Shown in pieces: positions 1-6,856 of a stretch of DNA of 15,809 nucleotides. Each line of letters opens with the position of its first letter. Position 1 is the first letter of the stretch. The notes below the pieces were generated by a model. That model was not told the origin of the DNA, did no database searches, and saw only the letters and a program-made list of their open reading frames with translations. The position numbers and the translations under genes are program-made. Source of the DNA: CAZIRO01 sp964541595 (GTDB lineage: Bacteria; Acidobacteriota; HRBIN11); contig CAZIRO010000051.1 of assembly GCA_964541595.1 (NCBI GenBank), forward strand, positions 1 through 15,809, given 5' to 3'.

Positions 1-54
1 GGCACACCGGTGGATCCGGTGGTGCGCATGTCCCATGGCCTGTCCCGATCCCAG
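1..54 (-). repeat. Intergenic inverted-repeat element, copy A (partial)
   Basis: This is the left end of the repeat family, cut by the window start and lying in minus orientation. Read on the minus strand it starts at position 54 with the terminal repeat (CTGGGATCGGGACAGG, then CCATGGGACA) and continues with the inner sequence seen in copies B (6057-6221) and D (12545-12772). The visible part matches D throughout and B with one difference. The metK -35 hexamer begins 10 bp beyond its outer edge. The start-like ATG at 35 and the peptide MACPDPS come from this repeat and are not a gene. Confidence 0.85.
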
Positions 55-64
55 TGAATATGAG

Positions 65-93
65 TTGACACCCGAGCACCGGCCAATCATAAT
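65..93 (+). promoter_or_regulatory. Sigma70-type promoter of metK
   Basis: A consensus -35 TTGACA (65-70) is followed after 17 bp by CATAAT (88-93), which matches the -10 consensus at five of six positions. Transcription would start near 100 and leave a 5' leader of roughly 68 nt before metK. That leader contains a small hairpin (GGAT/ATCC around 108-120), but I see no consensus of a known SAM riboswitch. The promoter lies 10 bp outside the end of repeat copy A. Confidence 0.75.
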
Positions 94-167
94 AGGGCCA
101 CACATCGGATATTCGATCCCTCACCGAGGCGTGCGGCGTACTCTTCCTGCATATAAGGGGATGTATT

Positions 168-1322
168 ATGATGCGGCAAGGGCGTTATCTGTTTACGTCC
201 GAATCGGTCACCGAGGGTCACCCGGACAAGATCGCGGATCAGATCTCGGACGCGATTCTGGACGCGATTCTGGAACAGGACCCGCTGGGCCGGGTGGCGT
301 GCGAAACCTTAGTGACCACGGGGCTGGCGTTCGTGGCTGGCGAGATTACCACCACGTGTTATGTCGACATTCCCAGAGTGGTCCGCGATACGATTCGGCA
401 GATCGGGTATACCCGCGCAAAGTACGGGTTCGATCACGAAACCTGTGCGGTCATCACGGCCATTCAGGAACAGTCTCCGGATATCGCACTGGGCGTGGAT
501 CGCGGCGGCGCGGGCGATCAGGGGATGATGTTCGGCTATGCCTGCCGCGAGACGCCCGAACTCATGCCACTGCCGATCATGCTGGCCCACAAACTGTGCC
601 GTCGCGTGGCGGAACTCCGCAGGGACGGGGTCCTGGACTATCTGCGCCCGGACGGAAAATCCCAGGTGACCATCGAATATGAGGACGGCCGTCCGATCCG
701 TGTGGAAGCCGTGGTCCTCTCCGTGCAGCACAGTCCGGTCGTGGATATGCGTACGTTGAAGGAGGACATGATCGAGCGGGTCATCGAGGACGTCATTCCG
801 CGCAAGTGGCTGGATGAGCGTACAAAGTTTTTCATCAATCCGACGGGGAAGTTCGAAATCGGGGGACCAAAAGCCGATACCGGTTTGACCGGCCGCAAGA
901 TCATGGTTGATACCTACGGGGGACGGGCCCATCACGGGGGTGGCTGTTTCTCCGGAAAGGATCCGACCAAGGTCGACCGCTCGGCGAGTTATATGGCACG
1001 GTACATCGCCAAGAACCTGGTCGCCGCCGGTATTGCCGACGAAATGGAGGTCCAGCTCGCCTATGTGATCGGTGAACCGGAACCCGTGTCCATTATGGTC
1101 AATACGTTCGGCACCGGTCGTGTATCAGATACGGAGATTTTGCGGCTGATTCGGGAGTTCTTTCCGTTGACGCCACGCGGCATCATCGAGCATTTGAATC
1201 TGCGTCGTCCGATTTATCGTAAAACCGCAGCATATGGCCATTTCGGTCGCGAGGAACCGGAGTTTACCTGGGAAAAGACGGATCTCGCCGCCGATCTGGC
1301 ACGGGCGGTCGGTCTGACGTAA
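168..1322 (+). CDS. metK: S-adenosylmethionine synthase
   Basis: The enzyme makes S-adenosylmethionine from methionine and ATP with release of phosphate and diphosphate. It is cytosolic and the family works as a tetramer. The 384-residue product is full length. It shows the N-terminal GHPDK motif (17-21), the ATP-binding GAGDQGMMFGYA (114-125), the GGPKADTGLTGRK segment (232-244) and GGGCFSGKDPTKVDRS (257-272), and it ends with the usual AAYGHFGRE and FTWEKTD sequences. The GGPxGDxGLTGRK signature reads KAD here, a mild variation at a usually conserved glycine. ATG 168 is preceded by AAGGGG (155-160) at good spacing; a second ATG follows at 171. It heads the rightward run and lies just upstream of ahcY, as fits the methyl cycle. 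Confidence 0.97.
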   Translation: MMRQGRYLFTSESVTEGHPDKIADQISDAILDAILEQDPLGRVACETLVTTGLAFVAGEITTTCYVDIPRVVRDTIRQIGYTRAKYGFDHETCAVITAIQEQSPDIALGVDRGGAGDQGMMFGYACRETPELMPLPIMLAHKLCRRVAELRRDGVLDYLRPDGKSQVTIEYEDGRPIRVEAVVLSVQHSPVVDMRTLKEDMIERVIEDVIPRKWLDERTKFFINPTGKFEIGGPKADTGLTGRKIMVDTYGGRAHHGGGCFSGKDPTKVDRSASYMARYIAKNLVAAGIADEMEVQLAYVIGEPEPVSIMVNTFGTGRVSDTEILRLIREFFPLTPRGIIEHLNLRRPIYRKTAAYGHFGREEPEFTWEKTDLAADLARAVGLT

Positions 1323-1427
1323 ACACCGGCACGCGGGTGGAAATGGTAGCATACGGGTGTGGACCGCACTCCCGAAATAATGCTGCCGGCGCGGCAGTGA
1401 TACTTTTCTTCTTGTGGAGTAGACCCC
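1323..1427 (+). other. metK-ahcY spacer with small hairpins
   Basis: This 105-bp spacer holds two modest inverted repeats: GGGTGTG/CACTCCC with one mismatch (about 1355-1373) and CTGCC/GGCAG (1383-1387 and 1393-1397). The second is followed by a T-rich stretch (TACTTTTCTT), so it could be a weak terminator or attenuator between metK and ahcY. I searched it for the SAH riboswitch pattern and did not recognise one. A ribosome-binding GGAG (1416-1419) serves ahcY. Confidence 0.35.
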
Positions 1428-2684
1428 ATGGCATACGATGTGCGTGATGTCAACCTGGCGGTGCAGGGACGGAAGCGGATCGAGTGGGCGCGACGGTTCA
1501 TGCCGGTCCTGGACCAGATCCGTGCGCGATTTGCCCGTGAACGTCCGCTGGAAGGTGTACGTGTGTCCGCATGTTTACATGTGACCTCGGAAACGGCCAA
1601 CCTGATCCGCACGCTCAAAGCCGGTGGCGCGCGCATCCGGTTGTGCGCGTCGAATCCGTTGAGCACGCAGGACGACGTCGCGGCGGCGCTGGTCGTCGAT
1701 GAAGGCATCGAAGTGTTTGCTATCAAGGGAGAGGACGAGGAGACCTATTACCGGCACATTCACATGGCGCTGGAACAGAACCCACAGATTACCATCGATG
1801 ACGGTGCCGATCTCGTAACGACGCTGCACACCCGGGAACGCGACCGCCTGGTGCACGTCATCGGCGGTACGGAAGAGACCACCACGGGCGTGATCCGGTT
1901 ACGCAGTATGGCCCGGGAGGGTGTCCTGGCGTACCCCATCATCGCGGTCAACGATGCCATGACCAAACACATGTTCGACAACCGGTACGGGACCGGACAG
2001 AGTACGATTGACGGTATCGTACGGGCAACGAATATCCTGCTGGCGGGGTCCACGGTCGTCGTCTGCGGGTACGGAATGTGCGGACGCGGGGTGGCCATGC
2101 GGGCGCGCGGTATGGGCGCACACGTCATTGTGACGGAAGTGAACCCGTTGCGCGCGCTGGAAGCTGTGATGGACGGCTACGAGGTCATGCCGCTTCTGGA
2201 CGCGGCGTCCCGGGGAGACGTGTTCGTCACGGTCACGGGAAACAAGCACGTCATTCGCCGGGAACATTTTGAACGCATGAAAGACGGTGCGATCCTCGCA
2301 AATGCCGGCCATTTTAATGTGGAAATCGATATCCCCGCCCTGTCCGCCATGGCTGTCGAACGGGATACGATTCGGCCGTTCGTCGAGGCCTTTCGCCTGG
2401 CGGATGGACGAACCCTGTTTCTCCTGGCCGACGGCCGGCTCATCAATCTGGCAGCGGCGGAAGGCCATCCGGCTGCCGTGATGGATATGAGTTTCGCCAA
2501 TCAGGCGCTGTGTGTGGAGTATCTCGTACACCATGGACGGGATCTGAACCGTTCGGTACATCCGGTGCCCCGGGAGATCGATGAAACGGTAGCCCACCTG
2601 AAATTGCGCGCGATGGGGAAGGCCATCGATACGCTGACAGAAGAACAACGGGCATACCTGGCATCCTGGCAAGAGGGAACGTGA
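1428..2684 (+). CDS. ahcY: Adenosylhomocysteinase
   Basis: An NAD-dependent cytosolic enzyme that splits S-adenosylhomocysteine into adenosine and homocysteine and so relieves product inhibition of methyltransferases. The 418-residue product lacks the internal insertion of longer family members. Visible motifs are SNPLSTQDD (76-83), the GGTEETTTG segment (147-154), NDAMTKHMFDN (175-185, with the catalytic lysine and aspartate), the Rossmann glycine motif GYGMCGRG (214-221), TGNKHVI and AGHFNVEID (293-301). TEVNP (237-241) is found where many enzymes have TEVDP. ATG 1428 has GGAG 9-12 bases upstream. Its stop overlaps the next start in the form TGATG, so translation of the cupin gene is probably coupled. 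Placement behind metK completes a SAM-cycle pair. Confidence 0.96.
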   Translation: MAYDVRDVNLAVQGRKRIEWARRFMPVLDQIRARFARERPLEGVRVSACLHVTSETANLIRTLKAGGARIRLCASNPLSTQDDVAAALVVDEGIEVFAIKGEDEETYYRHIHMALEQNPQITIDDGADLVTTLHTRERDRLVHVIGGTEETTTGVIRLRSMAREGVLAYPIIAVNDAMTKHMFDNRYGTGQSTIDGIVRATNILLAGSTVVVCGYGMCGRGVAMRARGMGAHVIVTEVNPLRALEAVMDGYEVMPLLDAASRGDVFVTVTGNKHVIRREHFERMKDGAILANAGHFNVEIDIPALSAMAVERDTIRPFVEAFRLADGRTLFLLADGRLINLAAAEGHPAAVMDMSFANQALCVEYLVHHGRDLNRSVHPVPREIDETVAHLKLRAMGKAIDTLTEEQRAYLASWQEGT

Positions 2685-3061
2685 TGCACCCGATCCCACC
2701 CGATGAACCCACGTTTGACGAACGCCCCTGGGGCACATGGGAACTCCTGGCCATGGGTCCCGGATATAAGGTCAAACGATTGGTCATCCAGCCGGGCCAC
2801 CGTCTGAGTTTGCAGTATCACGAAGGTCGCAGTGAACACTGGGTGGTCGTTCAGGGTGTGGCGACGGTCATTCGGGACGGCGAGACTTTTGAATTGCGAC
2901 CGAACGAGGGTTGCTACATCCCGGTGCGTTGCCGACACCGCATTGCCAACGAGGGCCAGGAGCCGCTGGTGATCATCGAGATCCAGTGCGGCCGGTGCGA
3001 TGAGAATGATATCGTACGGCTGGAGGACGATTATGGGCGGGCGTCTCCGTCTGCCCGATAG
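2684..3061 (+). CDS. Mannose-6-phosphate isomerase-type cupin
   Basis: A 125-residue single-domain cupin that corresponds to the C-terminal isomerase domain of bifunctional ManC-type enzymes, which interconvert fructose-6-phosphate and mannose-6-phosphate. Family hallmarks are RPWGTWE (14-20), GPGYKVKRL (25-33), PGHRLSLQYH (37-46), EHWVVVQG (51-58), the LRPNEGCYIP turn (71-80), HRIANEG (85-91) and the terminal IVRLEDDYGR. The usual histidine-rich stretch after QYH is altered: QYHEGRSEHW rather than QYHHHRAEHW, so one candidate metal ligand is missing. ATG 2684 is preferred over GTG 2681 because the AGAGGG upstream is better spaced. It overlaps ahcY by one base and the next gene by 29 bp. It probably supplies the isomerase half for the downstream nucleotidyltransferase. 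Confidence 0.85.
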   Translation: MHPIPPDEPTFDERPWGTWELLAMGPGYKVKRLVIQPGHRLSLQYHEGRSEHWVVVQGVATVIRDGETFELRPNEGCYIPVRCRHRIANEGQEPLVIIEIQCGRCDENDIVRLEDDYGRASPSAR

Positions 3062-4115
3062 TCTGCACGCGGTGATCATGGCCGGCGGCCGTGGCGAGCG
3101 GTTCTGGCCATTGAGTACCCCGCGTCGTCCGAAACCGTTTGTGGAAGGGCTGTTCGAGCGCAGTCTGTTTCGTATGACTGTGGATCGCCTCCGCCACGTC
3201 CTGCCGATGGATCGGATCTGGGTCATCCTCGGCGCCGATCACGTGCCCATCGTGCGCGAGCAGGCGAATGACCTGCCCCCGGAACGGCTGATCGTGGAAC
3301 CCCTGGCAAGAGATACCGCCTGCGCCATCACACTGGCCGCCATGGTGCTCGCCCGCGAGGTCGGACCGGATACGATGATGCTCGTATTGCCCTGCGATCA
3401 CTGGATCCATCCGGTCGATGGGTTCTGGATGACCGTGTACGAGGCGGCGACCGTGCTGGACGAGTTCCCGGACGCGGAAATCGTCTTTGGGGTGCGTCCG
3501 AATCGTCCGGAAACGGCATACGGTTACATCCAGCCGGGTTCCCCGCTGCGTACCGGTGTGTACGCCGTCCGGGCATTTCACGAAAAACCGGACACCCGTA
3601 CCGCCGTCCGGTATCTCGAGGAGGGATATTTCTGGAATGCGGGCATATTTCTCTGGCGCGTGGACCGCATCCTGGCCCTGGTCGAACGGTTTCTTCCTGA
3701 AACCGCCGCGGCACTGCATACCGCCATGACGGATTTCGGCACCGACCGCTTCGCCGCGGCGCTTCAACAGGCATATGCGCGTGTCCATCCGATTTCGATC
3801 GATTACGGTGTGATGGAACATGCGGACAGTATCTGGATGGTGGAAGCCGCGTTTGCCTGGGATGACGTGGGCCAGTGGGAGGCGCTGGATCGCATCCTGC
3901 CGAAAAATGAGGCGGGCAACATCGTGTGCGGCAACGCCACGCTGATGAATACGCGGAATACCGTCGTCGTGAATACGTCCGGATGGATCGGCGTGATGGG
4001 TGTGGAAGATGTTGTGATCATCCGCGACGGTGACCGCGTGCTCGTGATGCGCAAGGGCCACGGTGCCCGGTTAAAGCATCTCGTGCGGATGCTGCCGCAG
4101 GAGTGGAAAGAATAG
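3033..4115 (+). CDS. manC: Mannose-1-phosphate guanylyltransferase
   Basis: A cytosolic nucleotidyltransferase that makes GDP-mannose from mannose-1-phosphate and GTP for glycan or lipopolysaccharide assembly. The 360-residue protein has the signature AGGRGERFWPLSTPRRPKPF (17-36), EPLARDTACAIT (89-100), PCDHWI (120-125), GVRPNRPETAYGYI (153-166), the FHEKP loop (182-186), YFWNAGIFLW (199-208) and PISIDYGVMEHAD (253-265). A short C-terminal region with the repeat-like pattern of the family follows, but no isomerase domain, which is encoded separately just upstream. I chose ATG 3033 over 3000 because GGAGG (3022-3026) lies at ideal spacing and the conserved domain starts soon after. It ends the rightward run and faces the PP-loop gene. 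Confidence 0.92.
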   Translation: MGGRLRLPDSLHAVIMAGGRGERFWPLSTPRRPKPFVEGLFERSLFRMTVDRLRHVLPMDRIWVILGADHVPIVREQANDLPPERLIVEPLARDTACAITLAAMVLAREVGPDTMMLVLPCDHWIHPVDGFWMTVYEAATVLDEFPDAEIVFGVRPNRPETAYGYIQPGSPLRTGVYAVRAFHEKPDTRTAVRYLEEGYFWNAGIFLWRVDRILALVERFLPETAAALHTAMTDFGTDRFAAALQQAYARVHPISIDYGVMEHADSIWMVEAAFAWDDVGQWEALDRILPKNEAGNIVCGNATLMNTRNTVVVNTSGWIGVMGVEDVVIIRDGDRVLVMRKGHGARLKHLVRMLPQEWKE

Positions 4116-4118
4116 AAA

Positions 4119-4167
4119 AATTGCGAATTGAAATTCGACATTTGCAATCCGAAATTCGAAATCTCAA
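4119..4167. repeat. AT-rich 7-bp tandem repeat tract 1
   Basis: The whole space between the two convergent genes is a degenerate 7-bp tandem tract. Successive units are AATTGCG, AATTGAA, ATTCGAC, ATTTGCA, ATCCGAA, ATTCGAA and ATCTCAA. It is strikingly AT-rich against the neighbouring genes, and its last unit includes the stop codon of the leftward PP-loop gene. A second tract of the same type lies at the other end of that gene (5255-5289). No terminator hairpin is visible here. Confidence 0.6.
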
Positions 4168-5210
4168 AGGATCTGGTACCGGTGGACTTCCGTATCGTCC
4201 GCCGGCTGCACGAGTAGATGGTCTTCCCGGCCGTCCGGATGCCGCACACGGATCTCCACCGGCTGGCTGTTCGTGTGGTCCGTATAACGGGCAACGATCC
4301 GGGCAGCCTGTACCAGGTCTTTTTCCGACTGGACAGTGCCGTCGAGAATGGCCAGCGGTCCTTTTACCGTCACCGGGCCGAGGACAACACGGTCGGTACC
4401 GTACCGGAGGCGCAGGAAGTTGTTTTCCGCTTCCTCACGACCCACGATGAGTTTCAGCTGTGCGTGCAGGCGGAAATGGCGGCCCACTTTGAGGAGCAGA
4501 ATGTCCATCAGATCCATCACCAGTGTCGGCCGGTGGGTCAGATAGTCCTGCAACCGTTTCGCGAACTGCGGATCGACGAGCACACAGCAACCGCCGGCCG
4601 GTGTCGGATAATCCACAATGCCGAACTCTTTCGCCAGGCGCATCTGCACCTTGCGTGTCCGACCCCGGATGGCGAGCAGTCGCTCGCGGTCCACCCATCC
4701 GCGCTGCTCCGGAATCGTCGGTGGCAACAGTTTGGCCGATAGGGGCCGCAGAACGAGTCCCTCCAGACCGGATTCTCTCTCCACGATCTGCAACGCCCGA
4801 TAGTGCTGCGACATCGGCCGCTGGTCCAGGACCTCACCGGTAAATACGAACTGCGCACCGTAGTCGTGCATCAGTTCTTGAGCCTTTTTCAACATGAAAA
4901 TACGGCAGTCCAGACAGGGGTTCATCGCCGAACCGAACCCGTACTTGGGCTGCAGCAACACCTGTGCGAAATACTCCTGCGAGATGTCGATAATCTCCAC
5001 CGGAATGTCCAGTTGAGCGCCGGCTTTCAATGCGTCATTGGATAGATCTTTCCCGGCGTCCTTACGGCGCCGTACCGCGCGCCGATGGTCCGTCAGGCAG
5101 AACCCCGTACTGAAATGTACAGCGATGACGTCCACACCCTGGTCTTTGAGAATGCGACACGCCAGGGTGCTGTCCAGTCCGCCGGACAGCAATCCGATAG
5201 CACGTACCAT
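4164..5210 (-). CDS. PP-loop ATPase with C-terminal NFACT-R/DUF814-like domain
   Basis: A 348-residue protein of the PP-loop superfamily, whose members adenylate a nucleobase or other substrate, often for sulfur transfer to tRNA. The ATP-binding loop SGGLDS is at 9-14. Further cysteines lie at C38, in a CLDC pair (99-102) and in PAGGCC (204-209), as in thiolating members. TGEVLDQRPMSQ (124-135) is typical of a subfamily often named as a tRNA thiouridylase or methyltransferase. From about residue 230 the KVGRHFRL and LIVGREEAENNFL segments look like the RNA-binding NFACT-R/DUF814 domain, which suggests an RNA substrate. ATG 5210 is chosen because GAGGAAAG precedes it; in-frame codons to 5249 add only an unlikely leader. 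It lies 74 bp behind queD on the same strand. It is not QueC, whose motifs differ. The exact substrate is unknown. Confidence 0.75.
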   Translation of the reverse strand: MVRAIGLLSGGLDSTLACRILKDQGVDVIAVHFSTGFCLTDHRRAVRRRKDAGKDLSNDALKAGAQLDIPVEIIDISQEYFAQVLLQPKYGFGSAMNPCLDCRIFMLKKAQELMHDYGAQFVFTGEVLDQRPMSQHYRALQIVERESGLEGLVLRPLSAKLLPPTIPEQRGWVDRERLLAIRGRTRKVQMRLAKEFGIVDYPTPAGGCCVLVDPQFAKRLQDYLTHRPTLVMDLMDILLLKVGRHFRLHAQLKLIVGREEAENNFLRLRYGTDRVVLGPVTVKGPLAILDGTVQSEKDLVQAARIVARYTDHTNSQPVEIRVRHPDGREDHLLVQPADDTEVHRYQIL

Positions 5211-5254
5211 GGGTATGCTTTCCTCACCCAGGGTATATACTGTATACACTACCC

Positions 5255-5289
5255 ATTCGATGTCCGATATTCGTCATTCAAAATTTATT
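5255..5289. repeat. AT-rich 7-bp tandem repeat tract 2
   Basis: Degenerate 7-bp units ATTCGAT, GTCCGAT, ATTCGTC, ATTCAAA and ATTTATT fill the gap between queD and the PP-loop gene. The last unit includes the queD stop. Next to it (5233-5247) is a small inverted repeat GTATA/TATAC that could carry a -10 element for the PP-loop gene, though I find no convincing -35 for it. Confidence 0.45.
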
Positions 5290-5644
5290 TCAGATCTTCC
5301 GCATCGTCTGGCCAGCGGATCTCCGCCCATTTGCCGTGTCCCTCCCATACGCGCAGGGTAAACGGCGCGTCACCAAACGTGTGACGCAACGCGTTGGCCA
5401 GCAGGACGCAGATGTTTTCTACGGTCGGATATTCGAGTACTTCATTCCAGGAACGGTGGTCGTACCGATACAGGACCTCCCGGAGTTTGGCTTTCATATC
5501 CGCGAAGTCCAGAATCATTCCTCCGTCCGGATGTCCTTCAAGGACGAGTTCGACCGTATACGTATGGCCGTGCAGGCGTCCACACTTCGGGTGTTCCGGC
5601 AGGAAATGCGCGCAATCGATATGTTCGATCACTCCGATACGCAT
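5285..5644 (-). CDS. queD: 6-carboxy-5,6,7,8-tetrahydropterin synthase
   Basis: QueD converts 7,8-dihydroneopterin triphosphate to 6-carboxytetrahydropterin, an early step towards queuosine and other 7-deazapurines. The 119-residue product is normal length. Zinc ligands are H13 (in AHFLPEH), H25 and H27 (in GRLHGHTY). The catalytic cysteine is C21, D62-H63 lies in YDHRSWNE, PTVEN spans 73-77, and E101 is in the VWEGHGKWAE segment. ATG 5644 follows AGAAGGAGA at good spacing. No queC, queE or queF is present in the window. It is the first gene behind the promoter and hairpin-rich leader described separately, and the PP-loop gene follows it on the same strand. Confidence 0.93.
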   Translation of the reverse strand: MRIGVIEHIDCAHFLPEHPKCGRLHGHTYTVELVLEGHPDGGMILDFADMKAKLREVLYRYDHRSWNEVLEYPTVENICVLLANALRHTFGDAPFTLRVWEGHGKWAEIRWPDDAEDLK

Positions 5645-5723
5645 GGGTCTCCTTCTTGTGGATCAGGTGTTCCCATGTATTCGGGGGTGCGGTGACAGTT
5701 CAACGGGCAGTGGTCGGCGGCTC

Positions 5724-6008
5724 GTATATAAATATACACCGTTCTGTGGTTTCGACCACCGACGGGGCGAATGCCCCGGCCTGTCCGGTCATGATGACAT
5801 CATGGACCCGGCAGTGGCCATTGCAGCGCAACGTCGTGCCCTTCAATGGCCACAACGTTGCGCTGGCCACGGTCGTGACCGGGCGACCTGCACCTTTTTG
5901 CCGTTTCACCTCGGAAATGGACTCCTGAAGGAGATGCTGCCCCGTTCGTCTCCGGGATACGGTCCGAACGGGGCGTTTCAGGAGGTACAGACGATACGCT
6001 GATGCGTA
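5724..6008 (-). ncRNA. Candidate structured RNA or leader upstream of queD
   Basis: This stretch is almost a continuous series of inverted repeats. In minus-strand order they are: TACGC/GCGTA (6008-5995); an 8-bp outer arm TTCAGGAG/CTCCTGAA (5984-5977 with 5929-5922) enclosing a perfect 10-bp arm GCCCCGTTCG/CGAACGGGGC (5974-5965 with 5948-5939); two competing 10-bp stems within 5814-5864; CATGATG/CATCATG (5804-5790) flanked by CCGG arms; GGGGC/GCCCC (5777-5764); GTGGT/ACCAC closed by a CGAA loop (5759-5746) with an outer CCGT/ACGG pair; and GTATAT/ATATAC (5737-5724). I recognise no known riboswitch or housekeeping RNA. The orientation is inferred from the promoter at 6016-6044. Unassigned reading frames cross it on both strands (for example 103 codons from ATG 6011 on minus), so a small protein cannot be excluded. 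Confidence 0.4.
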
Positions 6009-6015
6009 CATCTCT

Positions 6016-6044
6016 ATCTTGCGGGATGTGCTGAATATTGTCAA
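6016..6044 (-). promoter_or_regulatory. Probable promoter of the queD leader
   Basis: On the minus strand a perfect TTGACA (6044-6039) is followed after 17 bp by CAAGAT (6021-6016). That is a weak -10 but keeps the key A and final T. Transcription would start near 6009, at the first hairpin of the leader and about 365 nt before queD. The -35 lies 12 bp outside the left end of repeat copy B. Confidence 0.5.
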
Positions 6045-6056
6045 TTCAGACAGCCG

Positions 6057-6221
6057 CTGGGATCGGAACAGGCCATGGGACATGCGCACCACCGGATCCA
6101 CCGGTGTGCCGGTGGCCACCGGTCTCCGGTCCCGGGTCTCAGGGGTCCGCACATCCTGGATGACGGGTTATCGCGGGGGCCATGGGAACACGCCGTGTCC
6201 CATTGCCTGTCTCGATCTCAG
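6057..6221 (+). repeat. Intergenic inverted-repeat element, copy B (complete)
   Basis: This is a 165-bp element with 26-bp terminal inverted repeats at 6057-6082 and 6196-6221, matching at 22 of 26 positions. The left arm (64 bp) includes a hairpin CCACCGG-TGTG-CCGGTGG (6098-6115). Three 7-bp units follow (GGTCTCC, GGTCCCG, GGTCTCA; 6121-6141), then a 54-bp right arm. Positions 6071-6137 are identical to 12559-12625 of copy D. No clear target-site duplication is seen and there is no coding capacity. It separates the end of the DUF488 gene from the queD promoter, both read leftward. Confidence 0.9.
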
Positions 6222-6240
6222 AAGTAAACCCGTTGAATTT

Positions 6241-6284
6241 CGTTACTTCTCACGTCACTTCACGTCACTATTCCCCTCGTCACT
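6241..6284 (-). repeat. AGTRACG short repeats at the DUF488 gene end
   Basis: Four copies of a 7-bp word lie in this stretch, AGTRACG on the minus strand (CGTTACT at 6241, CGTCACT at 6253, 6263 and 6278 on plus), with spacings of 10-15 bp. The first in transcription order contains the TGA stop of the DUF488 gene. Similar words lie near copies C and D. Confidence 0.5.
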
Positions 6285-6855
6285 CCCCCGTATCGCTTCC
6301 CTCCACACTCCGGGGGTATATGACAACGCCCGCCTGCAGAACCGCACCCGGGGTGCACCGGTGTTCCATCGTATGGCCCGGCTGGATGAGATGCACGACG
6401 GTCAACCCCCGCAGGGTCAACAGGTCGGCGAGCAGCCATCGATGGCACCGCCAGGGGAGTGCTTCTGCACACATCACTGTCGTCGGAACGGATCGGGCAA
6501 GATTTTCCAGCTGCCGGAGTGTATCCTGAAACAATTCCGTCTGCATGTGATCCGCGTAGCCCCGGAACCCGTTTGAATGGAGTCCAATATTGATCGAATC
6601 TGCCCGGGGAGTGCGATATCCGCCGAGCGGTTCCATATGGATGTACCGGATTCCGCAGTCCGCAAGCGATTGCGCCAGAACCGTTCCGTTGAAATGCGGA
6701 AACTTCCGTGAGGACGGCCATCGGCGGATATCCACCACGGCCCGGATTTCGTGAGACGTAATCAGTTGCAAAAAATCCCGCAGGGTGCGATTCGAATGGC
6801 CGACCGTATAGACCACATATGCGGAACTGTCGGCATCCACGTCTGGTGCACGCAT
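6280..6855 (-). CDS. DUF488 family protein
   Basis: A 191-residue DUF488-type protein of unknown biochemical role. It shows the family's TVGHSN near the N-terminus (17-22), VDIRRWPSSRKFPHFN (41-56), the GFRGYADHMQT segment (97-106) and MCAEALPWRCHR (128-139), whose paired cysteines (C129, C137) and arginines are conserved in the family. The start is ATG 6855: the upstream phosphatase stop is only one base away (TGA-T-ATG), which indicates translational coupling, and longer in-frame starts would run into the phosphatase gene. I cannot assign an activity. The coupling to a secreted phosphatase is unusual but may only reflect gene packing. Confidence 0.85.
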   Translation of the reverse strand: MRAPDVDADSSAYVVYTVGHSNRTLRDFLQLITSHEIRAVVDIRRWPSSRKFPHFNGTVLAQSLADCGIRYIHMEPLGGYRTPRADSINIGLHSNGFRGYADHMQTELFQDTLRQLENLARSVPTTVMCAEALPWRCHRWLLADLLTLRGLTVVHLIQPGHTMEHRCTPGAVLQAGVVIYPRSVEGSDTGE

Positions 6856-6856
6856 A

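Noticed and set aside
100..167. SAM riboswitch in the metK leader
   Set aside because: The leader is only about 68 nt, with one small hairpin, and shows none of the conserved cores of SAM riboswitch classes I know.
1323..1427. SAH riboswitch before ahcY
   Set aside because: Gene context fits, but the conserved SAH core sequence is absent; only short imperfect hairpins are present.
5645..5720. preQ1 riboswitch before queD
   Set aside because: No preQ1-I or preQ1-II consensus such as the A-rich tail pairing into a small loop is visible.
5700..6011. Protein gene on the minus strand (103 codons from ATG 6011) or on the plus strand (5656-5928)
   Set aside because: Neither translation resembles a known family, both cross the same dense inverted repeats, and the minus ATG sits at the predicted transcription start. 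Left open, but not called as a gene.
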